A stretch of DNA of 64,000 bases, from NCBI RefSeq assembly GCF_001298675.1, contig NZ_CYIG01000005.1, positions 153,501 through 217,500 of the forward strand, given 5' to 3'. Source of the DNA: Paenacidovorax caeni. GTDB lineage: Bacteria > Pseudomonadota > Gammaproteobacteria > Burkholderiales > Burkholderiaceae_C. The notes beneath the pieces are model-generated. The model was given only the letters and a program-made list of their open reading frames with translations. It ran no database searches and had not been told where the DNA came from. Position numbers and translations under genes: made by a program. Below, piece after piece: positions 52,632 through 62,208 of the stretch (position 1 is the first letter of the stretch; each line of letters begins with the position of its first letter).

Positions 52632-54941
52632 ATGTCCGAGAACACGGCCCCGACCCCCACTGACAAACGCGCACTGCTGCGCCGTGCGGCGCTGGAATAC
52701 CACGAGTTTCCCAAGCCCGGCAAGGTGGCCATCGCCGCCACCAAGCAGATGGTGAACCAGCACGATCTGGCGCTGGCCTACTCGCCCGGCGTGGCAGCAC
52801 CCTGTGAAGAAATCGTCAAGGATCCGGCGGCGGCCTTCAAGTACACCAGCCGGGGCAACCTCGTCGGCGTGGTCACCAACGGCACGGCGGTGCTCGGTTT
52901 GGGTGACATCGGCCCGCTGGCGGGCAAGCCGGTGATGGAAGGCAAGGCTGTGCTGTTCAAGAAGTTCTCGGGCATCGACGTGTTCGACATCGAGATCAAC
53001 GAGAAGGACCCGGACAAGCTGGTCGAGATCATCGCCGCGCTGGAGCCCACTTTCGGCGGCATCAATCTGGAGGACATCAAGGCGCCGGACTGCTTCTACG
53101 TCGAGCGCAAGCTGCGCGAGCGCATGAACATTCCGGTCTTCCACGACGACCAGCATGGCACGGCCATCGTCGTGGGGGCCGCCATCCTCAATGGCCTCAA
53201 AGTGGCCGGCAAGGACATGCGCCAGGTCAAACTCGTGGCGTCCGGTGCAGGGGCGGCTGCGCTCGCGTGTCTGGGGCTGTTGGTCAAGCTTGGCATGCCG
53301 CGCGAGAACATCTGGGTGACCGACATTGCGGGCGTGGTTTACGAGGGCCGCACCGAGCTGATGGACGACGACAAGTCGTTCTTCGCGCAGAAGACCAGCC
53401 AACGCACGCTGTCCGAGGTGATCGCGGATGCCGACGTGTTCCTCGGCTTGTCGGCCGGCGGTGTGCTCAAGCAGGACATGGTCCGCGCCATGGCGCCGCG
53501 CCCGCTGATCTTCGCGCTGGCCAACCCCAACCCCGAGATTGCGCCCGAGGACGTGAAGGCCGTGCGCGACGACGCCATCATCGCCACGGGCCGCACCGAT
53601 TACCCGAACCAGGTCAACAACGTCCTGTGCTTCCCCTACATCTTCCGTGGCGCGCTGGACTGTGGTGCCACCACCATCACCACCGAGATGGAAATTGCCG
53701 CCGTGCACGCCATCGCCGAGCTGGCACAGGCCGAGCAGAGCGAGGTGGTAGCGGCGGCCTATGTGGGTGAGCAGCTCTCGTTTGGCCCCGAGTACCTGAT
53801 TCCCAAGCCGTTCGATCCGCGCCTGATGATGAAGATCGCCCCTGCCGTGGCCCAGGCTGCGGAGGACAGCGGCGTGGCGCTGCGCCCCATTGCCGACATG
53901 GACGCCTACCGAGACCACTTGCAGACCTTTGTCTACGCGTCCGGCACCACCATGAAGCCCATCTTCATGATGGCCAAGAAGGCGCAGCGCAAGCGCGTGG
54001 CCTATGCCGAGGGTGAGGAGGAGCGCGTGCTGCGCGCGGCGCAGATCGTGGTGGACGAGAAGATCGCACGCCCCACGCTGATTGGCCGCCCGGCCGTCAT
54101 TGCGCAGCGCTGCGAAAAATTCGGCCTGCGCTTGCAGGAAGGCCGCGACTACGACGTGGTGAACGTGGAGAACGACCACCGCTACCGCGATTTCTGGCAG
54201 ACCTACCATCGCATGACCGAGCGCAAGGGCGTGACGGTGTCCATCGCCAAGATCGAGCTGCGCCGACGCCTGACCTTGATTGGCACCATGCTGTTGCACA
54301 AGGGCGAGGTCGATGGCCTGATCGTCGGCACCTGGGGCCACACGGCGCACCACCTGCAGTACATCGACCAGGTGATCGGCCGACGCGCCGGCGTGCAGAC
54401 CTATGCCTGCATGAACGGGCTGATGCTGCCTGAGCGCCAGGTGTTCGTCGTGGACACCCACGTCAACTACGATCCCAGCGCCGAGCAACTGGCCGAGATC
54501 ACCATCATGGCCGCCGAGGAGATGATGCGCTTCGGCTTCAAGCCCAAGGCGGCGCTGCTGTCGCACTCCAACTTTGGCAGCAGCAACCAGCCCAGCGCGG
54601 TGAAGATGCGCCAGACGCTGGAGTTGCTGCGCGTGCAGGCACCCTGGCTTGAAGTTGATGGCGAGATGCATGGCGACGTGGCGCTCGATGGCAAGGCGCG
54701 CGCCACGCTCATGCCGCACAGCACCCTCGCAGGTGATGCCAACCTGCTGGTCATGCCCAACATCGATGCGGCCAACATCTCCTACAACCTGCTCAAGACC
54801 GCCGCCGGCGGCAATATCGCCATCGGCCCGGTGCTGCTGGGGGCGGCCCAGCCGGTGCACATCCTTACGGCCAGCACCACGGTGCGGCGCATCGTCAACA
54901 TGACGGCGCTCACGGTGGCGGACGCCAATGCCGCGCGCTGA
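52632..54941 (+). CDS. maeB: NADP-dependent malic enzyme with phosphotransacetylase-like domain
   Basis: 769 residues. The N-terminal malic enzyme (about 1-430) has [32 protein letters not shown] and the NADP loop [16 protein letters not shown]. The C-terminal part (about 440-765) is the PTA-like regulatory domain ([35 protein letters not shown]). It decarboxylates malate to pyruvate and makes NADPH; the PTA-like part is regulatory by acetyl-CoA in relatives. A good intrinsic terminator follows at 54995-55036. Confidence 0.96.
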   Translation: MSENTAPTPTDKRALLRRAALEYHEFPKPGKVAIAATKQMVNQHDLALAYSPGVAAPCEEIVKDPAAAFKYTSRGNLVGVVTNGTAVLGLGDIGPLAGKPVMEGKAVLFKKFSGIDVFDIEINEKDPDKLVEIIAALEPTFGGINLEDIKAPDCFYVERKLRERMNIPVFHDDQHGTAIVVGAAILNGLKVAGKDMRQVKLVASGAGAAALACLGLLVKLGMPRENIWVTDIAGVVYEGRTELMDDDKSFFAQKTSQRTLSEVIADADVFLGLSAGGVLKQDMVRAMAPRPLIFALANPNPEIAPEDVKAVRDDAIIATGRTDYPNQVNNVLCFPYIFRGALDCGATTITTEMEIAAVHAIAELAQAEQSEVVAAAYVGEQLSFGPEYLIPKPFDPRLMMKIAPAVAQAAEDSGVALRPIADMDAYRDHLQTFVYASGTTMKPIFMMAKKAQRKRVAYAEGEEERVLRAAQIVVDEKIARPTLIGRPAVIAQRCEKFGLRLQEGRDYDVVNVENDHRYRDFWQTYHRMTERKGVTVSIAKIELRRRLTLIGTMLLHKGEVDGLIVGTWGHTAHHLQYIDQVIGRRAGVQTYACMNGLMLPERQVFVVDTHVNYDPSAEQLAEITIMAAEEMMRFGFKPKAALLSHSNFGSSNQPSAVKMRQTLELLRVQAPWLEVDGEMHGDVALDGKARATLMPHSTLAGDANLLVMPNIDAANISYNLLKTAAGGNIAIGPVLLGAAQPVHILTASTTVRRIVNMTALTVADANAAR

Positions 54942-54994
54942 GAGCGCGTGAACAGGTTGGCGAGAGCGTGCGCTAACTTTAGAGGCAATTCCTT

Positions 54995-55036
54995 AGCAAG
55001 TTGTCTGCCTGTTTTTTGGGCAGGCGCTTGCTTTTT
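54995..55036 (+). terminator. Intrinsic terminator of maeB
   Basis: Nested stem AGCAAG/CTTGCT and CTGCC/GGCAG around a T-rich loop, followed by a T run (55032-55036). The clearest Rho-independent terminator in the window. Confidence 0.8.
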
Positions 55037-55071
55037 GGGGGGCTTTGGGCGACACTAGTAGGCTTAAATTT

Positions 55072-55083
55072 CGGGTTAACCCG
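55072..55083. promoter_or_regulatory. Perfect palindrome upstream of the RNase gene
   Basis: CGGGTTAACCCG, 24 bp before the ATG, in an AT-richer stretch. It may be an operator or part of the promoter; no matching regulator is identified. Confidence 0.35.
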
Positions 55084-55106
55084 TAATTTGCCGAAAGGTG
55101 TAGTCG

Positions 55107-55511
55107 ATGCTGAAGGCTGTAGCCATCCAGGCGTTGCGAGCCGGTCTTGCATGCGTTGTGGGTGCAGCTTGCGTACTCGCCCCGGCGCCCGCAGCGGCGC
55201 GTGGCCCATTGCCCCACGAGGGTTCCCCCACCATCACGTTGGCCGAGTTGCCGCCCCAGGGGCGCACCACCTACGCGCGGATCCGCGCGGGTGGCCCGTT
55301 CCCCTATGAAAAGGACGGCACGGTGTTCGGCAACCGCGAACGCCTGCTGCCCGCACATCCACGGGGCTACTGGCGTGAGTACACGGTCAAGACGCCCGGC
55401 GTGCGCAGCCGCGGTGCCCGGCGCATCGTGTGCGGCGGTGCGCCGCGCACACCCGACGCGTGCTACTACACCAGCGACCACTACGCCAGTTTCCGGGAAA
55501 TTGTGCAATGA
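55107..55511 (+). CDS. Secreted guanyl-specific ribonuclease (barnase/N1-T1 family)
   Basis: 134 residues. An export signal (about 1-31, ending PAAARG) precedes the microbial RNase fold: DGTVFGNRERLLP, then catalytic Glu91 (REYTVKTPG), Arg106 (RRIVCGG) and His125 (TSDHYASFREI). All three catalytic residues are present, so the enzyme should be active outside the cytoplasm. The stop overlaps an ATG (ATGA) in the frame of the barstar gene downstream, which encodes its likely intracellular inhibitor. Confidence 0.92.
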   Translation: MLKAVAIQALRAGLACVVGAACVLAPAPAAARGPLPHEGSPTITLAELPPQGRTTYARIRAGGPFPYEKDGTVFGNRERLLPAHPRGYWREYTVKTPGVRSRGARRIVCGGAPRTPDACYYTSDHYASFREIVQ

Positions 55512-55645
55512 CGCTGGACGCGCGGCAGCTTCACCGGCATGCTGGCGCCTGCGCTGGCGCAGCCCACGTTTTGGCGGAGCGCGCACCCGTGCCTCGCAAC
55601 TTGGCTCCCTTGGGGGGCTTCTTCGATAAAGAAAGAGCAGCGGAG

Positions 55646-56071
55646 ATGGAAACGCCACTTCGTCACCACCAGGACAATCCCATGCGCGGCGTGCGCGCCA
55701 ACATCGTGCAGTCCATCCGCGCCTACCGCGTGGCCGACTTGCTTGCCGCCGCGCAGAGCCTGGGCCACCATTTCCTGTATGCCAACCTGGCGCATGCCCA
55801 GACCAAGCAGGATGTGCTGGAGCTGATCGCCACGCAGTTCACCTTTCCGGCCCATTTCGGCAAGAATTTCGATGCGCTGTACGACTGCATGACCGACCCG
55901 CTGCACAAGGCGGGCCCGCAGCCGGGCTTCATCGTGGTGCTTGACCAGATTCCGACCACCGTCAAGTTCGACAAGGAAGCGCGCGAGCAGCTGCTAGACA
56001 TCTTCCGCGATGCCGCCGACTACTGGGCCGACCGCAAGATCGCGTTCCGCTGTTTCTATTCTTTTCTGTAG
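55646..56071 (+). CDS. Barstar family RNase inhibitor
   Basis: 141 residues from METPLRHHQD. The barstar fold is clear: FLYANLAHAQTKQDVLELIATQF, FPAHFGKNFDALYDCMTDPL, DKEAREQLLDIFRDAADYWADRK, with the acidic helix that blocks the RNase active site. The frame is open back to an ATG at 55508 that overlaps the RNase stop; that would add 46 low-similarity residues, and a third start (MRGVRANIV, 55682) is also possible. It protects the cytoplasm from the RNase before export. Confidence 0.88.
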   Translation: METPLRHHQDNPMRGVRANIVQSIRAYRVADLLAAAQSLGHHFLYANLAHAQTKQDVLELIATQFTFPAHFGKNFDALYDCMTDPLHKAGPQPGFIVVLDQIPTTVKFDKEAREQLLDIFRDAADYWADRKIAFRCFYSFL

Positions 56072-56105
56072 CCCGTTCTGCATCTGCTGGCCAAGCAGAA
56101 CGGGC
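56071..56105. terminator. Hairpin after the barstar gene
   Basis: GCCCGTTCTGC (56071-56081) and GCAGAACGGGC (56095-56105), a perfect 11-bp stem with a 13-nt loop, starting on the last base of the barstar stop codon. No T run. Likely a transcript end. Confidence 0.55.
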
Positions 56106-56260
56106 GACCGAGGCCCCCGCCGTGGACATCGCCCTGCCGGGCGCTGCGCAGATGGTGTCGGCGGACACGCTGGTCGACGTTTCTCCCTTGGCGTTGTGTA
56201 TGAGCAGCCCGTTCAACGCCGGTTACTGGCGCAATGCCGCCTGAACGGGATTCCTGGTCA
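56106..56260 (+). other. Unassigned stretch with an open frame after barstar
   Basis: A plus-strand frame is open from before 56106 to a stop near 56244, reading VDIALPGAAQMVSADTLVDV and ending SPFNAGYWRNAA. The only ATG leaves about 30 residues. No family was recognised; it may be the remnant of a gene or chance. Nothing else was seen before repeat copy 14. Confidence 0.25.
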
Positions 56261-56306
56261 AAATAACCTCCAGCCCTTGCTGGGTAAGCGCTAGCAGCTC
56301 TTTTTT
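56261..56306 (-). repeat. Dispersed stem-loop repeat copy 14
   Basis: Plus-strand reading AAATAACCTCCAGCCCTTGC, TGGGTAAGCGCTAGCAGCTCTTTTTT, i.e. the family in reverse orientation. Its T run reaches the first base of the rsmA stop codon, so it may serve as a minus-strand 3' structure of rsmA. Confidence 0.75.
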
Positions 56307-57067
56307 CAGGAGCACTGCTGGGCCAGCGCCACGTATTCGGCCACTGGCACCTCTTCGGCGCGGCGCTGGGTGTCGAACTGGCCGGTGAACTGCCGTGCTT
56401 CGAGCCAGCGGCCCAGCGTGTGGCGCAGCAGCTTGCGCCGCTGGCTGAACGCGGTCTGCACCAACTCCTCCAGCACCGCCTGTGACAACGGCGCGGGTTG
56501 GGCGTGCGGCACCATGCGCACCACGGCACTGTCCACGCGCGGCGGCGGGTCGAAGCTCTCCGGTGGCACGAACAGCACGTTCTCCATGGCGTAGCGCCAC
56601 TGCAGCATGACCGACAGGCGCCCGTAGTCGCCGGTGGCGGGGGCGGCCACCATGCGGTCGATGACCTCTTTTTGCAGCATGAAATGCTGGTCCTGGATCC
56701 AGTCCACGTAGCCCAGCAGATGGAACAGGATCGGGGTTGAGATGTTGTAGGGCAGGTTGCCCACGACCCGGATTTTCGGAGCGCCCAGCGCTTGCGCAAT
56801 CTGCGCAAAGTCCGCCTTCAACACATCCGATTCGATCACCTGGAGCTGGCCGTGTTGGCGCAGCCGGGCGGCCAGGTCGCGGTCCAGTTCCACCACCGTG
56901 AGCCGTCCCAGGCGTTCGACCAGGGGCTGTGTCAGGGCGGCCAATCCGGGGCCGATCTCGACCATCGGCTCGCCGGCCACCGGGGCGATGGCGCGCACGA
57001 TGGCGTCGATGATGCCGTCGTCGCAAAGGAAATGCTGGCCAAAGCGCTTGCGCGGAATGTGCTTCAT
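56306..57067 (-). CDS. rsmA: 16S rRNA dimethyladenosine transferase
   Basis: 253 residues. It dimethylates A1518 and A1519 of 16S r[13 protein letters not shown] start, SAM motif [11 protein letters not shown] (37-46), ELDRDLA, and catalytic NLPYNIS (104-110). The start MKHIPRKRF is the family norm; the longer open frame upstream overlaps surA. It lies 19 bp downstream of surA, in the conserved lptD-surA-rsmA order, so probably one transcript. Confidence 0.97.
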   Translation of the reverse strand: MKHIPRKRFGQHFLCDDGIIDAIVRAIAPVAGEPMVEIGPGLAALTQPLVERLGRLTVVELDRDLAARLRQHGQLQVIESDVLKADFAQIAQALGAPKIRVVGNLPYNISTPILFHLLGYVDWIQDQHFMLQKEVIDRMVAAPATGDYGRLSVMLQWRYAMENVLFVPPESFDPPPRVDSAVVRMVPHAQPAPLSQAVLEELVQTAFSQRRKLLRHTLGRWLEARQFTGQFDTQRRAEEVPVAEYVALAQQCS

Positions 57068-57086
57068 AGTGCCGTGGGGATGGAGC

Positions 57087-58517
57087 TCACTGCGGCGGCT
57101 CGCGGTATTCGACGTAGGCGCGCGCGCGCTGCTCCTGTGCCCAGGTGGTGTAGGCGTCTTCCAGCTTCTTCTCGCGAACGGCATCGCGCGCCAGTTCGCG
57201 TTGTTCGCGCGGGGTGAGTGGCACCTCACGGCGCTCCACCAGCTGGATCAGGTGCACGCCAAAGCGCGAGACCACCGGCGGGCTGACCTCGCCGGGCTGC
57301 AGCGTCTGCACGGCCTGCTCGAACTCTGGCACGTAGCGGCCCGGCGCAGCCCAGCCCAGGTCGCCGCCCTGCGCGGCGCTGCCGTCCTGCGAGTGCTCGC
57401 GTGCCAGGGCCTCGAAGCTGGCCTGGCCAGTCAGGATGCGCCGCCGGTAGTCGGCCAGGCGCGCGGCCGCCGTGGCCTCGTTCAACTGCGCATTGGTGCG
57501 CAACAGGATGTGGCGCACGTGGTTTTGCGTGACCATGGCCTGCATCCCGGCGCTGGTGCGCTCCAGCACCTTCAGCACGTGAAAGCCGGCCGCGGAGCGC
57601 ACGGGGCCGGCCACGCCGCCCACCGGCAGCTTGCGTGCCGCGTCGATGAACAGTTCGGGGTAGCGGTCCGCCGGGCGCAGGCCGAGTTGGCCGCCTTGCT
57701 TGCCCTCCGGTGCGTCGGAGTACTCGCGTGCCAGCGCGGCGAAGTCGCTGGCGCTCACGCGGGCCTTTTCCGCCGCAGCTTGCGCGCGCGCTTGGGCTGC
57801 ATCGACCACGGCAGCGCTGGCGTTCTCCGGCACGCTGACCAGGATGTGGCCAAGGTTGATGGCGAAGGGCGCGTTGGCACCGCTGCTGCCCTGCTGCTCG
57901 CGCAGGTACTGCTCCACTTCGACCTCGCTCACGCGCACGCGCGATTCCAGCTCGCGTTCGCGCAGGCGCTGCACCAGTAGCTGGTTGCGCAGCTCCTGGC
58001 GGAAGCGTTTCGGGTCCAGGCCTTCGGCGGCCAGGCGGCGGTGCATGTCTTCGACCGAAATTTCGTTCTGCCGCGCCACGTTCTGCTCAGCCTGGTCCAC
58101 GGCGTAGTCATCCACGCGCACGCCACTTTCCACGGCCTGCTGCTGCAGGATCTTTTCCAGGATCAGCCGCTCCAGCACCTCGCGCGCCAGCACGTCCTGG
58201 GGCGGTACGGCCATGCCCTGGCCAGAGAGCGTCTTTTCCACGCGCGCCACGCGTGCCTTGACCTCGTTGTTGGTCAGGGGCTCGGAGTTGACGATGGCGA
58301 CGATGTAGTCCGCCTGGCGAATGCCGGGCACGGCCGCAGCCGCTTCGGCGGCCGCAGCGGCGGCGGGCGAGACCTTGGTGCTGCCCTGGTCCCGGGCCAG
58401 CGACGGGCCGGCGCCGCCGGGCAGGCGCAGTTTCTGCGCTTGGGCAGCGGGGTGGGCCAGGAAGCCCAGGCAGGCAAGGCCCAGGGCGAGGGCTCGATGG
58501 TTCAACAAGGTGCGCAT
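57087..58517 (-). CDS. surA: Periplasmic chaperone and peptidyl-prolyl isomerase SurA
   Basis: 476 residues with a signal peptide ([28 protein letters not shown]). The N-terminal chaperone helices ([25 protein letters not shown]) are followed by two parvulin domains (about 225-330, [15 protein letters not shown]; about 335-440, [12 protein letters not shown]...[17 protein letters not shown]) and a C-terminal helix. An Ala-rich stretch near 50-65 is unusual. It helps outer-membrane proteins, LptD among them, reach BAM. It starts 13 bp after lptD. Confidence 0.96.
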   Translation of the reverse strand: MRTLLNHRALALGLACLGFLAHPAAQAQKLRLPGGAGPSLARDQGSTKVSPAAAAAAEAAAAVPGIRQADYIVAIVNSEPLTNNEVKARVARVEKTLSGQGMAVPPQDVLAREVLERLILEKILQQQAVESGVRVDDYAVDQAEQNVARQNEISVEDMHRRLAAEGLDPKRFRQELRNQLLVQRLRERELESRVRVSEVEVEQYLREQQGSSGANAPFAINLGHILVSVPENASAAVVDAAQARAQAAAEKARVSASDFAALAREYSDAPEGKQGGQLGLRPADRYPELFIDAARKLPVGGVAGPVRSAAGFHVLKVLERTSAGMQAMVTQNHVRHILLRTNAQLNEATAAARLADYRRRILTGQASFEALAREHSQDGSAAQGGDLGWAAPGRYVPEFEQAVQTLQPGEVSPPVVSRFGVHLIQLVERREVPLTPREQRELARDAVREKKLEDAYTTWAQEQRARAYVEYREPPQ

Positions 58518-58530
58518 CGGATGAATCGGG

Positions 58531-61014
58531 CTAGTCGTATTGGCTAAAACGGCTGGGTGGGCTGACTTGCTCACGCAGGTACTGGTAGCGCGGGATATTC
58601 TGCTTCAGGCTGGACAGGGGGTTGGAGCCCAGGCTCAGGCGGGTGAACCCGACGAATTCAAGCTGCAGCAGCAGGCGCGTGCTGGTCTGGGTCTGCCCGC
58701 TCTGCAGGCGCTCCAGCACCACGCGGCCGATCCAGCAGCAGCTGTCGTACTCGAAGCCGACCACGGCATCGACCAGGCGGCGTTCCATGGTGCTGTAGTT
58801 CAGGCGTCCGACGCTGTACCAGCGCCCGCCACCCTGGCCCCGGCCGGGGCCCAGGTCACGGCCCTTGTCGCCCCACAGGTCATTGATGGGCCATTGCCAG
58901 CCGACGTCGATCTGCTCGCTCATGTCGCGCTGGAAGCGGTAGGCTGCGCTGACCGTACGGTAGGCACCCGGGCTGTAGCGCCCGCCCACGGTAGAGCGGA
59001 TTGAGCGGTGGTCCTTGGGGTTGTACTGCACCGTCGCTTCGGTGGCCCACTGGGGCGTCCAGTTGACGGCGGCGCCCAGCAGCAGATCGGACAGGCGCTC
59101 GTCCAGCGGCGCCACGCCCGGCAGCGTCACGCGCTGGTCAGAGAAGCGCACGCGCTGCGCCACGCCCAGGCGCAGCACTTCAGCACCGGTTGTGGGGTTC
59201 AGCAGGCGCGAGGTCAGGCCAAGCGTGAGCAGGTTGTTGTCTGCCAGGCGGTCGTTGCCGGTGAAAGCGTTCTCTGTGAAAACGGTGGCGAAGTTGAAGT
59301 CGTTCGCCGCGGTGTCGTACACCGGCAGCAGGCGCTGGTCGCGGTACGGCGTGTAGGTATAGAAGGCGCGCGGCTCCAGCGTCTGCGTGAAGGCGCGGCC
59401 CAGATACTCGGCCTCGCGCTCGAATACCAGGCCGCTGTCCAGGCTGAAGGTGGGCAGTACGCGGCTGGCCGTGCGCGCGCCGTTGGTCAGGGCACCGTCG
59501 AACTCGTAGTGCGTCGCGTGCACCTGCACGCGCGGGGTGACGAAGCCCCAGGGCGCGAGGAACGGGCGGCTGAGCTGCGCCATGGTGTAGCTGCGCTGCG
59601 CGTTGGGCTGGCCGGTGAGCAGGCGGTCGGCGTGAAAGCGTGTGGTGTCCACCTCGACGCTGGCGTCGAAGCTGCTCCCGAGGCTGGAGGGTGCGTAGCG
59701 CCAGGTGAGCTGGGGCAGGCGATCGTAGGGCGGGACGATGGGCGCCGTCACGTCCTGTAGCGTTTGCCAGCGCAGCGTGCGCGCCACCATGGATATGTCG
59801 CCCTGGCTCCAGTTCAGCGAAGCGTCGTTGGGCAGCAGGCGCTGGATGAGCTGCGACCGCCCGGTGCCCTGCAAGGCCATGCGCGGGAAGTCGCGCCAGT
59901 AGTCGTCGTCGCTGACGCGGTTGAGGTTCAGCCCCAGGCCCAGCCCGCCCAGGGGGCTGTTGATAAGCCCTGAGTGCCTAACCGTGTAGGACCAGCGGTT
60001 GCGGCTGGCCAGCTTGTCGTTGGGCAGGTAGCTGGCACCAATCTCGCCCTGGTACGACGGCTCCAGGTAGCGGAACTCGGCACCCAGGTTCAGCCCGCGG
60101 CGCGCCATGACCATGGGGGTGATGGTGGCGTCGCGGTTGGGCGCGATGTTCCAGTAGTAGGGCAGGGCTACCGTGGGGCCGTTGACGCTGTCCACCGGAA
60201 TGAGCGTGGGCGGCAGCAGGCCGGACTTGCGCTTGTCCGACAGGGGGAAGCTCAGGCGCGGGATGGCGGGCGAAGACAGCCCCTTGAATTCCAGTCGCGC
60301 GTTTTCTGCCACACCCACTTGTTCTTCGGTGTCGAGGTGGATGCGCTCAGCGCGCACCATCCAGTCGGGCTGCCAGCTTTCCGTTTCGTCGCGCTGGCAG
60401 GTGGTGTAGGTGGCTTGGTGCACCACGGAGCGGGCAGCGTCGATGAAATCGGCGCGCGTTGATTCGCCATGTCCCTCGGTGGCGAGGAAACGGTAGCGTG
60501 CGTCGCTGAAAAAGCCCTCGAACGCCTCCACCCGCAGGTTCAGCTCAGAGCCTTCATAGATGTTGCCCGCGCGGTTCATGCGCACGTGGCCGCGCGCCTG
60601 CGCCAGGTCATCGGACACGGTGTATTCCAGGCGGTCGGCCCGGATCACCGTGTCGCCACGGCGCAGCTCGGCGTTGCCTTCGACCACGGCGTTCACGTCG
60701 GCCTGGCCCTCGATGCGGTCACCGCGCACGAACACCGGCAACTGGTTGCGCACCTCGGGGGCGATCTTCTCTTGCAACAGGGGGCTGGCGCGCAGTGGGC
60801 GCGCGGGCGTCTCCTCCTGGGCCCAGGCGGTGGGCGCCAGCGACCAGGCCAGCAGCGCCACAGCCAGCGCGCTGTGCGTCAAACGGGGGCGGCAATGCAG
60901 CTCGGCGGTGGGCTCGCGGGAAGGCACGTTGGTGGGCGGGGAAAGCACGTCGACAAAGGAGACCGCCCCCAAGAGCAAGGCGGGCGGGGCGGTTTGTAGA
61001 ATCGGATTATCCAT
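58531..61014 (-). CDS. lptD: LPS-assembly protein LptD
   Basis: About 827 residues. After an export signal (LTHSALAVALLAWSLAPTAWAQ at about 46-68) comes the periplasmic LptA-like jellyroll (DRIEGQADVNAVVEGNAELRRGDTVIRADRLEY), then the 26-strand barrel with IPRLSFPLSDKRKSGLLPPT. It forms the LPS exit gate with LptE (7478-7990). The 45 residues before the signal are odd; an internal GTG/TTG start is possible, but the ATG at 61014 is the only ATG. Its start codon overlaps that of the divergent amgK gene. Confidence 0.93.
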   Translation of the reverse strand: MDNPILQTAPPALLLGAVSFVDVLSPPTNVPSREPTAELHCRPRLTHSALAVALLAWSLAPTAWAQEETPARPLRASPLLQEKIAPEVRNQLPVFVRGDRIEGQADVNAVVEGNAELRRGDTVIRADRLEYTVSDDLAQARGHVRMNRAGNIYEGSELNLRVEAFEGFFSDARYRFLATEGHGESTRADFIDAARSVVHQATYTTCQRDETESWQPDWMVRAERIHLDTEEQVGVAENARLEFKGLSSPAIPRLSFPLSDKRKSGLLPPTLIPVDSVNGPTVALPYYWNIAPNRDATITPMVMARRGLNLGAEFRYLEPSYQGEIGASYLPNDKLASRNRWSYTVRHSGLINSPLGGLGLGLNLNRVSDDDYWRDFPRMALQGTGRSQLIQRLLPNDASLNWSQGDISMVARTLRWQTLQDVTAPIVPPYDRLPQLTWRYAPSSLGSSFDASVEVDTTRFHADRLLTGQPNAQRSYTMAQLSRPFLAPWGFVTPRVQVHATHYEFDGALTNGARTASRVLPTFSLDSGLVFEREAEYLGRAFTQTLEPRAFYTYTPYRDQRLLPVYDTAANDFNFATVFTENAFTGNDRLADNNLLTLGLTSRLLNPTTGAEVLRLGVAQRVRFSDQRVTLPGVAPLDERLSDLLLGAAVNWTPQWATEATVQYNPKDHRSIRSTVGGRYSPGAYRTVSAAYRFQRDMSEQIDVGWQWPINDLWGDKGRDLGPGRGQGGGRWYSVGRLNYSTMERRLVDAVVGFEYDSCCWIGRVVLERLQSGQTQTSTRLLLQLEFVGFTRLSLGSNPLSSLKQNIPRYQYLREQVSPPSRFSQYD

Positions 61015-62119
61015 GAGCGCCCCTCTTTCCTCCCCGTCCACCGCACCATCCTCTTCCCTTTGGCCCGATGCGGCGCGCCAGACCGCCTTCAGCGCCTGGA
61101 TCGCCCCGCTGGTGGCCGTCCACGGCCTGCGTCCCGAAACCTTGCGCCCCGCATCCGCGGACGCGAGTTTCCGCCGCTACCTGCGCCTGGACACCGCCAG
61201 CGGTGCCAGCCTGGTGGTGATGGATGCGCCCCCTGACAAAGAGAATTGCCGCCCCTTCGTCCAGGTGCAGGCGCTGATGCAGCAGGCGGGCCTGCGGGTA
61301 CCCGAGATCCTGGCCTGGGACGAGGCGCACGGTTTCATGCTCCTGTCCGACTTGGGCGTGCAAACGGTGATCGAGGTCCTGAACCCTGAGAAACCCCAGG
61401 CCGCGCTGGACTGGTACCGGCTGGCGGTGGATGCGCTGCTGGACTGGCAGCAGGCGTCGCGCCCCGGCGTGCTGCCGCCCTATGACGAGGCGCTGCTGCG
61501 CCGCGAGCTGCAGCTTTTTCCGGATTGGTACGTGGCCCGGCACCGTGGCGTGGCGCTCGATGCTGCGCAGCAGGCCACGCTGGCCCAGGCCTTTGACCGC
61601 ATCGTCGCCAACAGCCTGGCCGCGCCCAGCGTGTTCGTGCACCGCGACTTCATGATGCGCAACCTCATGGTGCCGTCCACCGGGGCGCGGCTCGGCGTGC
61701 TGGACTTCCAGGACGCGGTGTACGGCCCCATCACCTACGACATCGCCAGCCTGCTGCGCGATGCCTTCATCAGTTGGGACGAGGACTTTGTCATTGACGT
61801 CACCGTGCGCTACTGGGAGAAGGCGCGCCGCGCGGGCCTGCTCGGCGCGCGCAGCGCCTCGGGCTGGGGCGATGACTTTGGCGAGTTCTACCGCGCCGTC
61901 GAATGGATGGGCCTGCAGCGCCACCTGAAGGTGGCCGGCATCTTCGCGCGGCTGACACTGCGCGACGGCAAGCCCAAGTACCTGGCGGACGCACCGCGCT
62001 TCATCGCCTACATCCGTGCCACGGCCACGCGCTACCGCGAACTGGCGCCTTTGCTGCGCCTGGTCGATCAGATCGAGGGCACCAGCGCGCCTGTGGGCTA
62101 CGCGTTTGGGCGGATGTGA
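61013..62119 (+). CDS. amgK: Anomeric sugar kinase AmgK-like (aminoglycoside phosphotransferase family)
   Basis: 368 residues. The kinase-like fold has FRRYLRLDTASGASLVVMDAPPDKEN, the catalytic loop FVHRDFMMRNLM (about 208-219) and the metal-binding LDFQDAVYGP. In Pseudomonas the homologue phosphorylates N-acetylmuramic acid and GlcNAc for peptidoglycan recycling; its place opposite lptD is the usual one. murU, normally next to it, is absent here, rsmE following instead. The ATG overlaps the lptD ATG on the other strand. Confidence 0.87.
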   Translation: MSAPLSSPSTAPSSSLWPDAARQTAFSAWIAPLVAVHGLRPETLRPASADASFRRYLRLDTASGASLVVMDAPPDKENCRPFVQVQALMQQAGLRVPEILAWDEAHGFMLLSDLGVQTVIEVLNPEKPQAALDWYRLAVDALLDWQQASRPGVLPPYDEALLRRELQLFPDWYVARHRGVALDAAQQATLAQAFDRIVANSLAAPSVFVHRDFMMRNLMVPSTGARLGVLDFQDAVYGPITYDIASLLRDAFISWDEDFVIDVTVRYWEKARRAGLLGARSASGWGDDFGEFYRAVEWMGLQRHLKVAGIFARLTLRDGKPKYLADAPRFIAYIRATATRYRELAPLLRLVDQIEGTSAPVGYAFGRM

Positions 62120-62130
62120 CGATTTTGCAT

Positions 62131-62186
62131 AAAAATAGCCTCCAGCCCATACTGGGCAAGCGCTAGCAGCTCACTATTCAATAGCA
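62131..62186 (-). repeat. Dispersed stem-loop repeat copy 15
   Basis: AAAAATAGCCTCCAGCCC, ATACTGGGCAAGCGCTAGCAGCTC, ATTCAATAGC. Reverse orientation with a well-kept AAGCGCTAGCAGCT arm. It lies in the gap between amgK and rsmE, both on the plus strand. Confidence 0.8.
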
Positions 62187-62208
62187 AACCAAGAGCAAAC
62201 AGTTCAGC

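Noticed and set aside
54979..55209. 76-codon minus-strand frame after maeB
   Set aside because: It overlaps the terminator and the RNase promoter and start; no similarity.
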